This document shows positions 1-10,907 of a stretch of 64,000 nt of DNA, piece after piece. Source of the stretch: Euryarchaeota archaeon UBA23 (GTDB lineage Archaea; Thermoplasmatota; Poseidoniia; Poseidoniales; Thalassarchaeaceae). The notes beneath the pieces were generated by a model, which did no database searches, was not told the origin of the DNA, and saw nothing but the letters and a program-made list of their open reading frames with translations. The translations under genes were made by a program, and so were the position numbers. Position 1 is the first letter of the stretch. Every line of letters starts with the position of its first letter. Location: positions 8,330 to 72,329 of the forward strand of contig DAIJ01000016.1 in assembly GCA_002498725.1 (NCBI GenBank). The letters run 5' to 3'.

Positions 1-1
1 T

Positions 2-3000
2 GGAATAGTCAGATTCAATCCAACTCTTCCAGCTAATACAACACCAGGTTTTTATGATCTCAGAATACATGCTCCCGATGATCTAACGGATGATTTAGAT
101 ACTCCTAACGCAGGTCGATGGATACAAAATGAAACCTTTTCAAATTTAACAGTTCAAGTTAACAGTTTAGTTGAGATAGATTCAATCCCCAATGAAGTTA
201 CAGCGGGTCAGTCATTCTCAATGACTGGACGAGTACTCGATGGCTTTGACTCTAACCGAACTGTAACAGGCCCAATGGCAGTCAAGGTGTTCTTCCTAGG
301 TGATGACAGTGAAACACTTGTAGAGAGTTATACAACTGCAAACAATGGTTCGTTTACTGTTTCAGTACCTACTGATCCTTTTGGAGATGGGGTAACAAGT
401 GGGACAAAAACCGTAGTTGTTAGTGTGGTAAATGGTTCGACACCATTCTACCTCACAGGTTCAGGAAATGCATCTTTATTGGTTAAAGGTGTGACAAGGT
501 TTACTGATAGAACTCCACTAATTCAAACTATAGTTGATAGGGGTACAAACATTACATTTGGAGCAAGGTTGACTGAATTTAGTGATAATGATCGCAGATT
601 AGGAAACCTCAGCGTTGCTGCAAAATTCCATGAAACTTGGTTGAATGAACAAACTAGTAGCGGCGATGGATTAGTAAATTTCACTTTCAGTGTCCCACAT
701 AATCATCCATTAGGCCAGATTCCAGTAAGACTTTGGTTCAATGGTAGTTCAACTTTACATGAGACAACACTTCTTTTGACCACAATCATTGTACGTTCTC
801 CAACAACTCTAACAATTGATCCGATAAGCGAAAATCCCATTGCCGGCCAATCTCTTAACATCAGTGGTGAACTTCTTTCAAGTAATTTATCAGGTATCAT
901 GGATAGATCTGGAAACTCATTGTCAACATTCTTGACTTTTGAAATAAATGGTGAAACCTCAGGTTTCCAAGTCACAGGAGGAGTGGTAGATCCAAATGGT
1001 TCTTGGTCAGGAGTTATCACACTCAGTCTCTCTTTCCCAAGAGGGACTCATAACTTATCTGCATTCTACACACCTTCAGTAAATTATTATGGCTCAAGCG
1101 CTGGAGTCGGAGTTTTCGATAGTAGAGGTTTTTCTCAAGTTATGATACTGGATCCTGCTGATTTAGATCCTGATAGAAGAGTTATTCGAGGCGATTCAAT
1201 AAGTGTTAACTTATCATTAATAGACAATGCTGGCCAATTAGTAGAAAATGCAAGTATAGGTATATTGGTTGATGACATACTCCAAGAAGTAATTCAGACT
1301 GACGATCAAGGTCGTTCTAATGTTCAAATTCAGGTCCCATCTACTCGAATCCAAGGCCCTCTTACAATTACGGCTAATTTCACAGGTATATCTGGGAGTA
1401 CTGGTTTGATCGGTGATACAACTTGGACTAGAGTTATTGTATTGGCCCCCACAGTTCTTGAAATAACTCAGACTTCTGGTTCAATGATCGCTGGCGAATC
1501 CGTTACATTCGGTGGTACGCTACTAGATGAGCATGGAATGATATTAACTGATGATGGTAATCCCACCGGTGGCATTATTCATCTTGAAATAGATGGTATA
1601 GATGTAGGTGCTTCTTACACTACTAGATCAGGTGATAATACTGGTATTTGGAACATTACTTATGATATACCCTTAGATTCTAATTATGGTCCACATTCAG
1701 CCACAGTATCTTTCCTTGGGGGTTTTACTTGGGTAGATCCTATGGGCCAAGGAGATTCACTAAACCCTGAGTATTACTTGCCCTCTGAATATACAGTGTC
1801 ATTTAATGTAATACAGACATCTCAAGTAGTCCTCACAACTCCTCCAGGTGAGATAGACCGTAATGAACTCCTTTTGATAGAGGGTCTTCTTACTGATGGA
1901 GCAGGCAGAGTAATTGGCGACCGCAATCTTGAAGTGACTCTTAATGATCAATTCCTTACTGGTGTGCAAGTCGAATCAAATGGCAGCTTTAGTATATACA
2001 TCCCTGTTCCTCCAGATATGCCATTGGGTCCTAGAATTCTTGAAATTTCATTTGACGGGGAAGAATTCATTTTACCTTCAAATTCAACAACAGTATTTAC
2101 TGTATTTGGTCCGACAGTAATATATGTAAATCCACCAGAATCCGTTGCAGTGGGTGATCAATTAAGACTAACTGGAACCGTCAAAGATAATCTGCCTGAT
2201 GGTTGGCTATCTAATCATTCTCTTGAGATCTTTATCGACGGAACTCTTGTAGGTCTAACAACTACAAATGAAGATGGCGAGTGGTTTTTCAATTGGGTTG
2301 TATCTGACTTCCTTGACGTGGGCTTCCATACAGTCACTATCTCTTCTCCTGGTCAAGGATATTATCGTCCTTCATCTATTGACACCAATTTGACAATTGC
2401 TTATCATACATCTATAGAACTTGATTTAGAAGTCGATTCAGTTACACGTGGTGGTGTTTGGAACTTTACAGGAAGGCTTTTCGACTCAGATACCACTGGT
2501 TCTCCTGGTCTTAGTGGTCGTACTATTTCGGTAGTTCTTGATGGCGAAGAATTGACAACCATAGAAACAGGAAATGATGGAGAATTTGTTTTCCAACATG
2601 AATTAGGATATCAGATTTCTAGAGGTGCACATGATATCCATTTCATCTTTGATGGAGAAACTTTCTATCTTCCATTTGACAATAATATGACCGTATATGT
2701 AAAGGCAGACATTGAAATAGAGATTCTGTGGAGAAATGAAGTAGTAATAAGAAGTGATGACTCTGCATCAATAAAGTTAGTAGGAAGGGTAATTGAGATT
2801 GGTGGAGAAGAAAACCTGATTGATGGCCTCGATATTGTACTTTTATGGAATGGGGCTATGGAGCCAGCTTCTATCAAGTGGGATTCTGCCACTGGTCATT
2901 TTGAAATTGATTCTCCTGCTAGATCTACAATGCCTGCTGGTGAAATTACTCTTATCATTCAAGTTCTTCCAGATGCTGAAAGGTTCATCAATGGAGGGTC

Positions 3001-3853
3001 TATTTCCCATATTGTTAACATTCGAGTTCCGGTCCAATTTGAATTTAATCCAGATGGGCACACTATAAGAGAGAATACACGTCTAATATCTGGCAATATT
3101 ACAGTCAGATCGACAGATACAGGAATGCCAGTGGAGGGTATTTCTCTTGTTACTCAATTGGTTAATGGGACTTCAATAAGGTTCCAATCAGTAAAATTAA
3201 CAGATTCATCTGGAGCAATGGATTACGAATTCTTAGTTCAAGAACCAATACCTACATTCTATGACAAAGATTACTGGGGAGAATTAGGATTGATATTCAG
3301 CACAGATTCTCAATTAATTGACCCTAATGATAGGTTCTGGTTATCAAATGAGCATAATGGATTGAATATGACTTATACAGATCCAGAATCTCGATTTAAC
3401 ACAATGCAGATTATTGCTATTACTGGTATTTTACTAATTTTGTTGGCAGTTGTAGGAATGGGTATTTCTCTTCAACGCAGAAGGAAGGCGGCATTAGATG
3501 AGATTCAGAGTGTATTCAGTTATACCGCTGAATTATTAGCAGCAGGTGACGAAGTCCGTGAGGCCATTTTCAATTGCTATGAAAGTCTCTGCCAGATATT
3601 GATGAGAAATGGTTTCCTTAGGAGAGATTTTGAAACAGTACGTGAATTTGAAATGGCAATACGTAAGGCATTACAAATTAGTGAGCAGGCATTAATTGCT
3701 TTAGATCGTATCTTTGAAGAAGCAAGATATTCTTCACATAGATTGGGTGAGGGGCACAGAGAAAACGCACAATTAGCGTTACAAACAGTCCTACAAGAAA
3801 TAGATCAATTACAAGAAGTTCCTGAAAGAGAAGAAATTGATTCACAGAATTAA
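2..3853 (+). CDS. Giant surface protein with Ig-like repeats, TM helix and DUF4129-like cytosolic tail (5' end cut by window)
   Basis: The reading frame is open from base 2, so the gene begins before the window and about 1283 residues are visible. Most of it is a string of roughly 100-residue beta-sandwich (Ig-like) units; each opens with a phrase like IAGESVTFGG or VAVGDQLRLTG and carries a DG-rich turn. A single membrane helix lies near visible residues 1134-1156 and is followed by basic QRRRK, so the repeats are outside and about 125 residues are in the cytoplasm. That tail has the pattern AIFNCYESL, ETVREFE and FEEARYS, which resembles the C-terminal DUF4129 region of transglutaminase-linked membrane proteins. 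Any enzymatic domain would lie upstream. Its stop overlaps the stop of the convergent minus-strand gene. A structural or signalling surface role is inferred. Confidence 0.85.
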   Translation, partial: GIVRFNPTLPANTTPGFYDLRIHAPDDLTDDLDTPNAGRWIQNETFSNLTVQVNSLVEIDSIPNEVTAGQSFSMTGRVLDGFDSNRTVTGPMAVKVFFLGDDSETLVESYTTANNGSFTVSVPTDPFGDGVTSGTKTVVVSVVNGSTPFYLTGSGNASLLVKGVTRFTDRTPLIQTIVDRGTNITFGARLTEFSDNDRRLGNLSVAAKFHETWLNEQTSSGDGLVNFTFSVPHNHPLGQIPVRLWFNGSSTLHETTLLLTTIIVRSPTTLTIDPISENPIAGQSLNISGELLSSNLSGIMDRSGNSLSTFLTFEINGETSGFQVTGGVVDPNGSWSGVITLSLSFPRGTHNLSAFYTPSVNYYGSSAGVGVFDSRGFSQVMILDPADLDPDRRVIRGDSISVNLSLIDNAGQLVENASIGILVDDILQEVIQTDDQGRSNVQIQVPSTRIQGPLTITANFTGISGSTGLIGDTTWTRVIVLAPTVLEITQTSGSMIAGESVTFGGTLLDEHGMILTDDGNPTGGIIHLEIDGIDVGASYTTRSGDNTGIWNITYDIPLDSNYGPHSATVSFLGGFTWVDPMGQGDSLNPEYYLPSEYTVSFNVIQTSQVVLTTPPGEIDRNELLLIEGLLTDGAGRVIGDRNLEVTLNDQFLTGVQVESNGSFSIYIPVPPDMPLGPRILEISFDGEEFILPSNSTTVFTVFGPTVIYVNPPESVAVGDQLRLTGTVKDNLPDGWLSNHSLEIFIDGTLVGLTTTNEDGEWFFNWVVSDFLDVGFHTVTISSPGQGYYRPSSIDTNLTIAYHTSIELDLEVDSVTRGGVWNFTGRLFDSDTTGSPGLSGRTISVVLDGEELTTIETGNDGEFVFQHELGYQISRGAHDIHFIFDGETFYLPFDNNMTVYVKADIEIEILWRNEVVIRSDDSASIKLVGRVIEIGGEENLIDGLDIVLLWNGAMEPASIKWDSATGHFEIDSPARSTMPAGEITLIIQVLPDAERFINGGSISHIVNIRVPVQFEFNPDGHTIRENTRLISGNITVRSTDTGMPVEGISLVTQLVNGTSIRFQSVKLTDSSGAMDYEFLVQEPIPTFYDKDYWGELGLIFSTDSQLIDPNDRFWLSNEHNGLNMTYTDPESRFNTMQIIAITGILLILLAVVGMGISLQRRRKAALDEIQSVFSYTAELLAAGDEVREAIFNCYESLCQILMRNGFLRRDFETVREFEMAIRKALQISEQALIALDRIFEEARYSSHRLGEGHRENAQLALQTVLQEIDQLQEVPEREEIDSQN

Positions 3854-4320
3854 TTAAAAGAAAGTTTTAGAAATCCTTCTTGCAATACAGCGGAATCTAA
3901 ATCAAATCCTGCTGGTAATTTGTAAGTTCTAATCATCCCCCCAAATCTTTCTGGTTGGATTATTCTTACTAATGATCCATTCTCTCTTACCATTTTAGAA
4001 ACTGATAGAGATTTAATGCCTAAATCTTCTATTTCAATAGTAATTCCATTTCCTATTAATAATTCATCAATTTCTTCTATGAGATTCATAGATTCTTCAA
4101 GATTTCGAATCTCAGTTTTTGAATCATTGATAACTCTGCTAGCGGATTTAGAAATTATCTGATGATTTATTGATACTTCCTCAAGATGTTGAATATCGGA
4201 AAGAAATTGAAAATGCATTTGTTCAGCCGTTGTATCCAAACCATAGTTTATCGTATCAATATTTGACTTCTCATTCAATGAGTCAATAACTTGAATGTCC
4301 ACTATTTCCCATGCATCCAT
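3850..4320 (-). CDS. Hsp20/alpha-crystallin-like protein with N-terminal coiled coil
   Basis: A 156-residue protein. Residues about 40-90 are charged and helical with heptad-like spacing. The C-terminal third runs from ITIEIEDLGIK to PERFGGMIRTYKLPAGFD and ends LQEGFLKLSFN. This matches the end of an alpha-crystallin domain, where small heat-shock proteins have an ERxFGxFxRxFxLP strand followed by a GxLxIxxP strand. The usual I-x-I tail is missing and the domain is short, so it may be a divergent holdase or a coiled-coil adaptor. The gene lies 38 bases downstream of the XPD helicase on the same strand, and its stop overlaps that of the giant surface protein. The family call is moderate and the function is inferred. 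Confidence 0.6.
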   Translation of the reverse strand: MDAWEIVDIQVIDSLNEKSNIDTINYGLDTTAEQMHFQFLSDIQHLEEVSINHQIISKSASRVINDSKTEIRNLEESMNLIEEIDELLIGNGITIEIEDLGIKSLSVSKMVRENGSLVRIIQPERFGGMIRTYKLPAGFDLDSAVLQEGFLKLSFN

Positions 4321-4358
4321 TGATCTCTCGAAACCATCCTCTCAGATGAACCCTCGCT

Positions 4359-6377
4359 CTATTCATTTCCTATAGCGGGTTCAGGAAATCTTTGGAAAAA
4401 TCTCTTAGTATGTCTTGAAGTTCTTTCTTCGTCAGGTGTCTTAATGCTCTGAATAGAATTGGGCAAACAGAATTTGTATGGTCTATTCATCAAACGCTTC
4501 TCAAGAATTACAACTAATGCTCTATCTTGACCTTTACGAATTGGCCGCCCTATTGCTTGTAGTATGCTATTGACAGCAGGTTGGTGGCTCGAATAGCGCC
4601 CCGCTTTATCTCTACCAAATCGATCTTCACAGTAATCTCTCAATGCGTCTTGTCGAGCACTAGGAGGCGGCACTGGTAATCCAACACACACAACTGCATC
4701 TAGTATATTGTCCGGATAATCTACTCCCTCTGCTAGCTTACCAGAAAGAACTCCACAAAGAAGTACTTTCTCTTTCAGTCGGCGTCTTTGGTATAGTCGT
4801 TGAATCATTTCACCTACTTGTCTCTTCGACATTCGTGGTAATTCTTTTTCTATACGGACTCCCCATGGTAAAAAATCGCCCTCGAGAATTTCATCTAACA
4901 TTGAATAACTCTGTGTAAATAGTGCAACATGGCCAGGAGTATTACGAACTAATTCATACACATGATTTCTAATGGCTAGAGTGTTTTTTTCACCCCTCTC
5001 TGTATATCTTGATGTGGTATTTTGTGCAATAAGAACTGGTCTTCTTTCAGATAGGAAAGGAGATGAGTACTCGCGAATTGTAATCTTCCTTTCATTAGGT
5101 ATTCTAAGCAAATCTGCATACATGTCTGGCGGAAAAAGAGTGCCGGACATCAATATAGCACCACGACATGATGAGAATAGTTCGCCTGATATTACACCAG
5201 GGTCTAGTAGAAAACACCTTACTCTTGGCTCATCCATTATTTTATCGAAAACTAGAACTAATGCAGTGGAATCGCGATACTGGCAGCAGGTTGTGATAAG
5301 AAATGCTAGTTTCTCACAACTAGTTTCTTTCTCATTTTCATCATCATCATCACTTGCTTCGACTCTTATTTTAATTAGTTGACTAACTAATTTTTCTAAT
5401 TGAAAATATTCCTTATTGGGAATATTATCTATTGTTTCATTCAGTATAGAATCTATTTCATCAAGAATGCTCCGGGTACTTATTCTCATATCATCGCTAT
5501 CAATGATAGCAAGTTCCTTTTCTCGAGCGGAGAACCACTTTGGCATCTCATTTTCTAAATGTTTTAGGGATCTTTTACACCACTCTATTCCGCTCAAGTC
5601 CAACTCATTTCCAGTTTTTTTTATTTGTTCCAATTCTCTTTCTAAATGTTCTTCAACTTCGTATCTTGAATCACGAAATATTCTAGATATAGCCCTTCTT
5701 TCAAGTCCATTTCTAACCCTATCTGGTAAATTATGTGCCTCATCAACAATTAGTATTGTACTATCTAATTCAACACCCATAGTCGGTAAACTAGCCTCCC
5801 TAACACTTTCAATGAATACATGGTTGTAATCACAAATCAGAATATCACAAGATTTGGCAGCCTCTCTCGAATTCGACCAAGCACATATTTGCGAACTACG
5901 GGCGACCTTTATCACATCATCAACATGCATAGGGTTTCTGAACATTTTTTCTCGTAGAGCCGACCTCATTTGGTCACGCATATCTCTATCTAATCCTTCC
6001 TCGCAATCACATTTCCCACTCAATCGATCTACATTTTTGCACATACTTTCTCTACCAATAAGATCCACAACTAAGAGGGGTGATTCGTTTTCTGCGATAC
6101 GTTGATTTATTTTTCTTACAGTTTCAATTACAATTTTATGTTGTGATTGCCGTCCTGTAAGAAAGAGAATTTTCAGTTTTGAAGAACTAGCCCTCTGTGC
6201 ATTTATGGCTGCAGCTAGAGATGCAGCAGTTTTACCAATACCTGTAGGTGCTGATGCTAGAAGAAAACCGTCTTCAAGTAAAGTCTCAATGGCATCTTCA
6301 ACCATCTCTTTTTGCGATGGTCTTACTTCATTGTGGGCGAAATAACGAATCGTTGAATCAGCACCCAAGACACTCAC
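4359..6377 (-). CDS. XPD/Rad3-family DNA helicase with Fe-S domain
   Basis: A superfamily 2 helicase of 672 residues, close to archaeal XPD length. Visible motifs are Walker A (SAPTGIGKT, 42-50), the DEAH box (212-215) and motif VI QAIGRPIR (from 607). Cysteines 113, 123, 125 and 165 lie where XPD carries the four ligands of its 4Fe-4S cluster. The family unwinds DNA 5' to 3' and works in nucleotide excision repair; the related DinG clade is the alternative. The start is GTG with no clear Shine-Dalgarno; residues just after it (YFAHNEVRPSQKEMV) fit the family N-terminus, so the start is not far off. A GC-rich hairpin at 6443-6465 lies in the leader. Confidence 0.93.
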   Translation of the reverse strand: MSVLGADSTIRYFAHNEVRPSQKEMVEDAIETLLEDGFLLASAPTGIGKTAASLAAAINAQRASSSKLKILFLTGRQSQHKIVIETVRKINQRIAENESPLLVVDLIGRESMCKNVDRLSGKCDCEEGLDRDMRDQMRSALREKMFRNPMHVDDVIKVARSSQICAWSNSREAAKSCDILICDYNHVFIESVREASLPTMGVELDSTILIVDEAHNLPDRVRNGLERRAISRIFRDSRYEVEEHLERELEQIKKTGNELDLSGIEWCKRSLKHLENEMPKWFSAREKELAIIDSDDMRISTRSILDEIDSILNETIDNIPNKEYFQLEKLVSQLIKIRVEASDDDDENEKETSCEKLAFLITTCCQYRDSTALVLVFDKIMDEPRVRCFLLDPGVISGELFSSCRGAILMSGTLFPPDMYADLLRIPNERKITIREYSSPFLSERRPVLIAQNTTSRYTERGEKNTLAIRNHVYELVRNTPGHVALFTQSYSMLDEILEGDFLPWGVRIEKELPRMSKRQVGEMIQRLYQRRRLKEKVLLCGVLSGKLAEGVDYPDNILDAVVCVGLPVPPPSARQDALRDYCEDRFGRDKAGRYSSHQPAVNSILQAIGRPIRKGQDRALVVILEKRLMNRPYKFCLPNSIQSIKTPDEERTSRHTKRFFQRFPEPAIGNE

Positions 6378-6442
6378 AGATTCTGTTCTGTTACTCGGCC
6401 GCCCAAGAAGATTCTGCTTGTAACCTCGTGCTTCAAAAGGTT

Positions 6443-6465
6443 GTCCCGCCCGAAATGGGCGAGAC
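6443..6465 (-). promoter_or_regulatory. GC-rich stem-loop upstream of the XPD gene
   Basis: On the minus strand, arms GTCTCGCCC and GGGCGGGAC pair over nine positions (one T-G wobble) around the loop ATTTC. The hairpin lies 66 bases before the XPD start codon and just after the stop of the possible small ORF at 6483-6707. It could be a terminator, an attenuator or an operator. No T-run follows. Seen directly; function unknown. Confidence 0.4.
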
Positions 6466-6482
6466 GGTGTGTGTGTTGAATC

Positions 6483-6707
6483 TTATTTTTTCGAACTCTT
6501 CATATTATGGTGCCTATCTCTAGAAGAGAGAACTTTTCTCTGATTTCTAGGTGCTTCTCTAGGGCTATATCCTACCGCATTAGAAATATTAGCTCTATCT
6601 CTTAGGCCTCTGAATCCAATAGTTAACCTTGAATGTGGTGGGGAATCGGCGGAGGGGCGATTTATTGGCCCCCCCGCGTCTTCCGAGTGCATCCCATTCT
6701 CACCCAA
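6483..6707 (-). CDS. Possible small basic protein, 74 residues
   Basis: The stretch 6378-6718 between the XPD gene and the ribbon-helix-helix gene is the longest one here without a recognised gene. It holds this reading frame, which starts at TTG (or an in-frame ATG five codons on) 12 bases after the upstream stop, with GAGGTG-like purines ahead. The product is rich in Arg, Ser and Pro and ends in KSSKK. I recognise no family. It could be a real small nucleic-acid-binding protein or a chance frame in a leader region. I also looked for an RNase P or SRP RNA here and found no diagnostic core. Confidence 0.3.
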   Translation of the reverse strand: MGENGMHSEDAGGPINRPSADSPPHSRLTIGFRGLRDRANISNAVGYSPREAPRNQRKVLSSRDRHHNMKSSKK

Positions 6708-6718
6708 AGCCTCTCACC

Positions 6719-7084
6719 TCATTCTTCTACTGAGCCATTGGCTCTTTTACGCAATTCTTCCAATCGCATTTTCAAGGCGGAATCAATTGTTGCATCGTCA
6801 GCCGTATGCCTTGCGATATGTTCACGCGCAGCGTATCTTAGGACTACATCCATTTTTTCCCCATGGATTAAGCAAAAATCTCCAAGGCGGGCAGAAAGAT
6901 CTGGTCCAAGATCGACCTCGACACGAGTTCCTGGAGGATGATATGGTGAAGACAAATACTGCCTAACAGCCTCTCGTATCACATCAGACCTGTTTCTCAT
7001 TCCATCAAACCCAACCCTGCGCTCAAGTTCGAGGAGATGATCTTCAGGAATTCTAAGTGATACCATTGGACTTTGACCCGCCAC
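6719..7084 (-). CDS. Ribbon-helix-helix (CopG/NikR-like) transcription regulator
   Basis: A 121-residue protein. Residues about 7-45 read MVSLRIPEDHLLELERRVG followed by GMRNRSDVIREAVRQYL, the beta strand plus two helices of the CopG/Arc/MetJ ribbon-helix-helix fold. The C-terminal part (LGDFCLIHGEKMDVVLRYAAREHIARH) contains several His residues and could bind a metal or other effector, but is not the full NikR ACT domain. The GTG start is favoured because GGAGGA lies seven bases ahead; an ATG six codons later is possible. It is divergent from the HD-domain gene across a 164-base AT-rich spacer, with a GC-rich near-palindrome (centre CCTAGG, about 7115) that could be its operator (inference). 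Confidence 0.8.
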   Translation of the reverse strand: MAGQSPMVSLRIPEDHLLELERRVGFDGMRNRSDVIREAVRQYLSSPYHPPGTRVEVDLGPDLSARLGDFCLIHGEKMDVVLRYAAREHIARHTADDATIDSALKMRLEELRKRANGSVEE

Positions 7085-7248
7085 AACTGCTTCCTCCTGA
7101 GTCTGCGAGAGGGCCTAGGGCTCTTAAGTGTAATGCAATTGAATTACAAATGAAATACAATATTGCTAATTTTTCATTGTATAAGTTTGCCTCCCGAGCA
7201 GTTTGATTGAAGGATGATGAGTAACTCGGAACTACAAGGAGGCATCAC

Positions 7249-8565
7249 ATGAAGGTCATCAACGATGCAATTCACGGTCAATTTTCCTTAGAAGGAGTAC
7301 GTGCAGAATTACTCGAAACTCCTGAAATGAATAAACTAAGCCACATCAAGCAACTTGGTTTAGCTCATCTTGTATTTCCTGGTGCTCATCACACTAGATT
7401 TGAGCACTCATTAGGAGTTTCACATATAGGTGGGATGATGGCAGACTCGATAGGCCTTGATAAGCAAGAAAAGATTCTAGTTCAAGTCGCAGGAATGTTA
7501 CATGATGTTGGACATGGCCCATATTCTCACACACTTGAACATATTCTACATGAGCGAGGAGGTTTGGATCACATGTCTATCACGGAGGGTATTATTCTTG
7601 GCGAATATGATGTTCTAAGAGAGGGAGAAGATACTAGTATTCAAAGTCGTAAATTGATTCCAGATATTCTTGAGAAAAATGACATTAATCCAGAAGAAGT
7701 AGCGGCTTTGATCAGAGGTCCAGATGCTAGAGGTAGTGAAAGAACTCTACTTTCATGGGTTGATGGAAAAGAGGATTTGGTGTCCGAAGATCGTACATTA
7801 GGAAATCTTGTGCATGGTCCTGTTGATTGTGATCAATTGGATTATTTACTTAGAGATTCACATTTTACTGGTGTTAAGCACGGAATAGTAGATCATAGGC
7901 GCTTGATATCTTGCTTACGCCGCCATGGTGGAGATGTTGCTGTTGAAGAAGGTGGGTTAGCGGCACTAGAAGGTATGCTTATGGCTAGAGGATTAATGTA
8001 TAGTGCAGTATATTTCCATAGAGTAACTCGTGTTACTGAGGTCATGCTTTCGCGTGCAGTAGAAAGAAGTGCGAGTAATTTACCTAGCCCTGCTGATATG
8101 CAGAGAAGAGTCGATGCTGAAATCTGGCAAGCACTGTATCAAGCAGGCGAATATTCTAGAGACATTATGAGGAGACTAAAATATCGTCAGATGTTCAAAG
8201 TTGCATCAAGTCGTCGTCAAGAAGAATTATCTAATGAACAAGTAAGTAGACTGGTGGAAATAGCCCAGAGTTCGGAAAAAAGACGTGAAATTGAGGATGA
8301 TATCGCGCATCGTGCAGGTCTTCCTGAAGGCTATGTGGCTGTCGATGTTCCAAGTGTTAAGCTTCTCCTTTCAGAGCCCCGTATGGCTTCAGTCGACATT
8401 CGAATTGTTGGAGATGATGGAAGAACAAGATGGTTTAGAGAACACACCCCAATTGCTGAAGCACTTCGTAAAAGACAAGTAAGTCAAGCTGCTGTTTATG
8501 TAATGACTATCCCAGGATATGAGAAAACAGTAGCAAAACTTAGTGATCATTATTTATTCTCATAG
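7249..8565 (+). CDS. HD-superfamily phosphohydrolase (dNTPase/SAMHD1-like)
   Basis: A 438-residue protein of the COG1078 type. The metal-binding HD signature is split as HHTRFEHSLG (48-57) and MLHDVGHGPYSH (83-94), and a family motif DCDQLDYLLRDSHFTG follows near residue 195. Relatives hydrolyse dNTPs or other nucleotides, and several act on dNTP pools; the exact substrate cannot be read from sequence. The ATG start has a strong GGAGG seven bases upstream. It is divergent from the ribbon-helix-helix gene and precedes gdhA by 76 bases on the same strand. A soluble cytoplasmic protein with no membrane segments. Confidence 0.9.
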   Translation: MKVINDAIHGQFSLEGVRAELLETPEMNKLSHIKQLGLAHLVFPGAHHTRFEHSLGVSHIGGMMADSIGLDKQEKILVQVAGMLHDVGHGPYSHTLEHILHERGGLDHMSITEGIILGEYDVLREGEDTSIQSRKLIPDILEKNDINPEEVAALIRGPDARGSERTLLSWVDGKEDLVSEDRTLGNLVHGPVDCDQLDYLLRDSHFTGVKHGIVDHRRLISCLRRHGGDVAVEEGGLAALEGMLMARGLMYSAVYFHRVTRVTEVMLSRAVERSASNLPSPADMQRRVDAEIWQALYQAGEYSRDIMRRLKYRQMFKVASSRRQEELSNEQVSRLVEIAQSSEKRREIEDDIAHRAGLPEGYVAVDVPSVKLLLSEPRMASVDIRIVGDDGRTRWFREHTPIAEALRKRQVSQAAVYVMTIPGYEKTVAKLSDHYLFS

Positions 8566-8632
8566 TTATTTGAATTCTTGAATCCCGAATCAGTTGTTTA
8601 CCTTAATGGGTCTATGGATTAGTCATCTTTGA

Positions 8633-10072
<1,440 letters not shown>

Positions 10073-10135
10073 ATTTTTTTATGGACTAGGTAGGTTAAGT
10101 TCCATCAGACAAATATCCATGATGGATTTCATTTC

Positions 10136-10906
10136 TTACGATTCTTTCTTAACATTTTCAATAATTTTGTCTTCATGCATAGAAGATAGGAATTTCTTCA
10201 ACCTATCCGTTTTTGGTTCATTGATGATTGAGGATGGTCCTTCTTCTGCAACTTTTCCATTATCTAAGTAAACTATTCTATCGGCTACATCTCTGGCAAA
10301 ACTAATTTCATGAGTTACAATAACCATTGTCATTCCTTCATCAGCTAATCCACGGATAGTTTGTAGTACTGAGCCTATTAACTCAGGATCAAGCGCACTA
10401 GTTGGTTCGTCGAATAGAATAACTTCAGGCTTCATGGCTAAAGCTCTAGCTATTGCAACTCTCTGTTTTTGACCACCCGATAGATTTCCAGGATATGCAT
10501 TAATTCTTTCTAGCATATCTACTCTTTCGAGAACTTCAATAGCTACTTTTTCTGCATCCGATTTACTCATTCCTCGTACATGTCGTAACCCTAAAGTTAC
10601 ATTATCCAATACCTTTAGATGAGCAAATAACTCAAACGATTGAAAGACCATTCCTATTCTACTTCTTACATTGTTTACGTCTGCATTTGGAGTATTAATT
10701 TGTTTTCCTCTTAGTTCTATAACCCCTTTAGTCGGCTCAATTAGTCGATTTATGCACCGTAATACTGTAGATTTACCAGAACCAGAGGAACCAATTATTG
10801 CTACAGATTCTCCTTCATGAACATCGAAAGAAATTCCCCTTACAGCATGAACGCCACCGGGATATATTTTTTCCAGATCTAAAATAGATAATACTACATC
10901 AGCCAT
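10136..10906 (-). CDS. Polar amino-acid ABC transporter ATP-binding protein (GlnQ/HisP type)
   Basis: The 256-residue ATPase of an amino-acid importer. Visible motifs: Walker A GSSGSGKST (39-47), Q-loop Gln89, signature LSGGQ (142-146), Walker B VILFDE (162-167), D-loop SALD and switch His199. It binds the cytoplasmic face of the permease encoded directly upstream; the two genes are separated by one base and form an operon. No periplasmic-type binding protein gene is visible next to them. The family assignment is firm and the exact substrate (glutamine, glutamate, histidine, arginine or related) is open. Confidence 0.95.
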   Translation of the reverse strand: MADVVLSILDLEKIYPGGVHAVRGISFDVHEGESVAIIGSSGSGKSTVLRCINRLIEPTKGVIELRGKQINTPNADVNNVRSRIGMVFQSFELFAHLKVLDNVTLGLRHVRGMSKSDAEKVAIEVLERVDMLERINAYPGNLSGGQKQRVAIARALAMKPEVILFDEPTSALDPELIGSVLQTIRGLADEGMTMVIVTHEISFARDVADRIVYLDNGKVAEEGPSSIINEPKTDRLKKFLSSMHEDKIIENVKKES

Positions 10907-10907
10907 T

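Noticed and set aside
4972..5829. Two long plus-strand frames opposite the XPD helicase
   Set aside because: Ser/Ile-rich products without family features, fully antisense to a gene with all helicase motifs.
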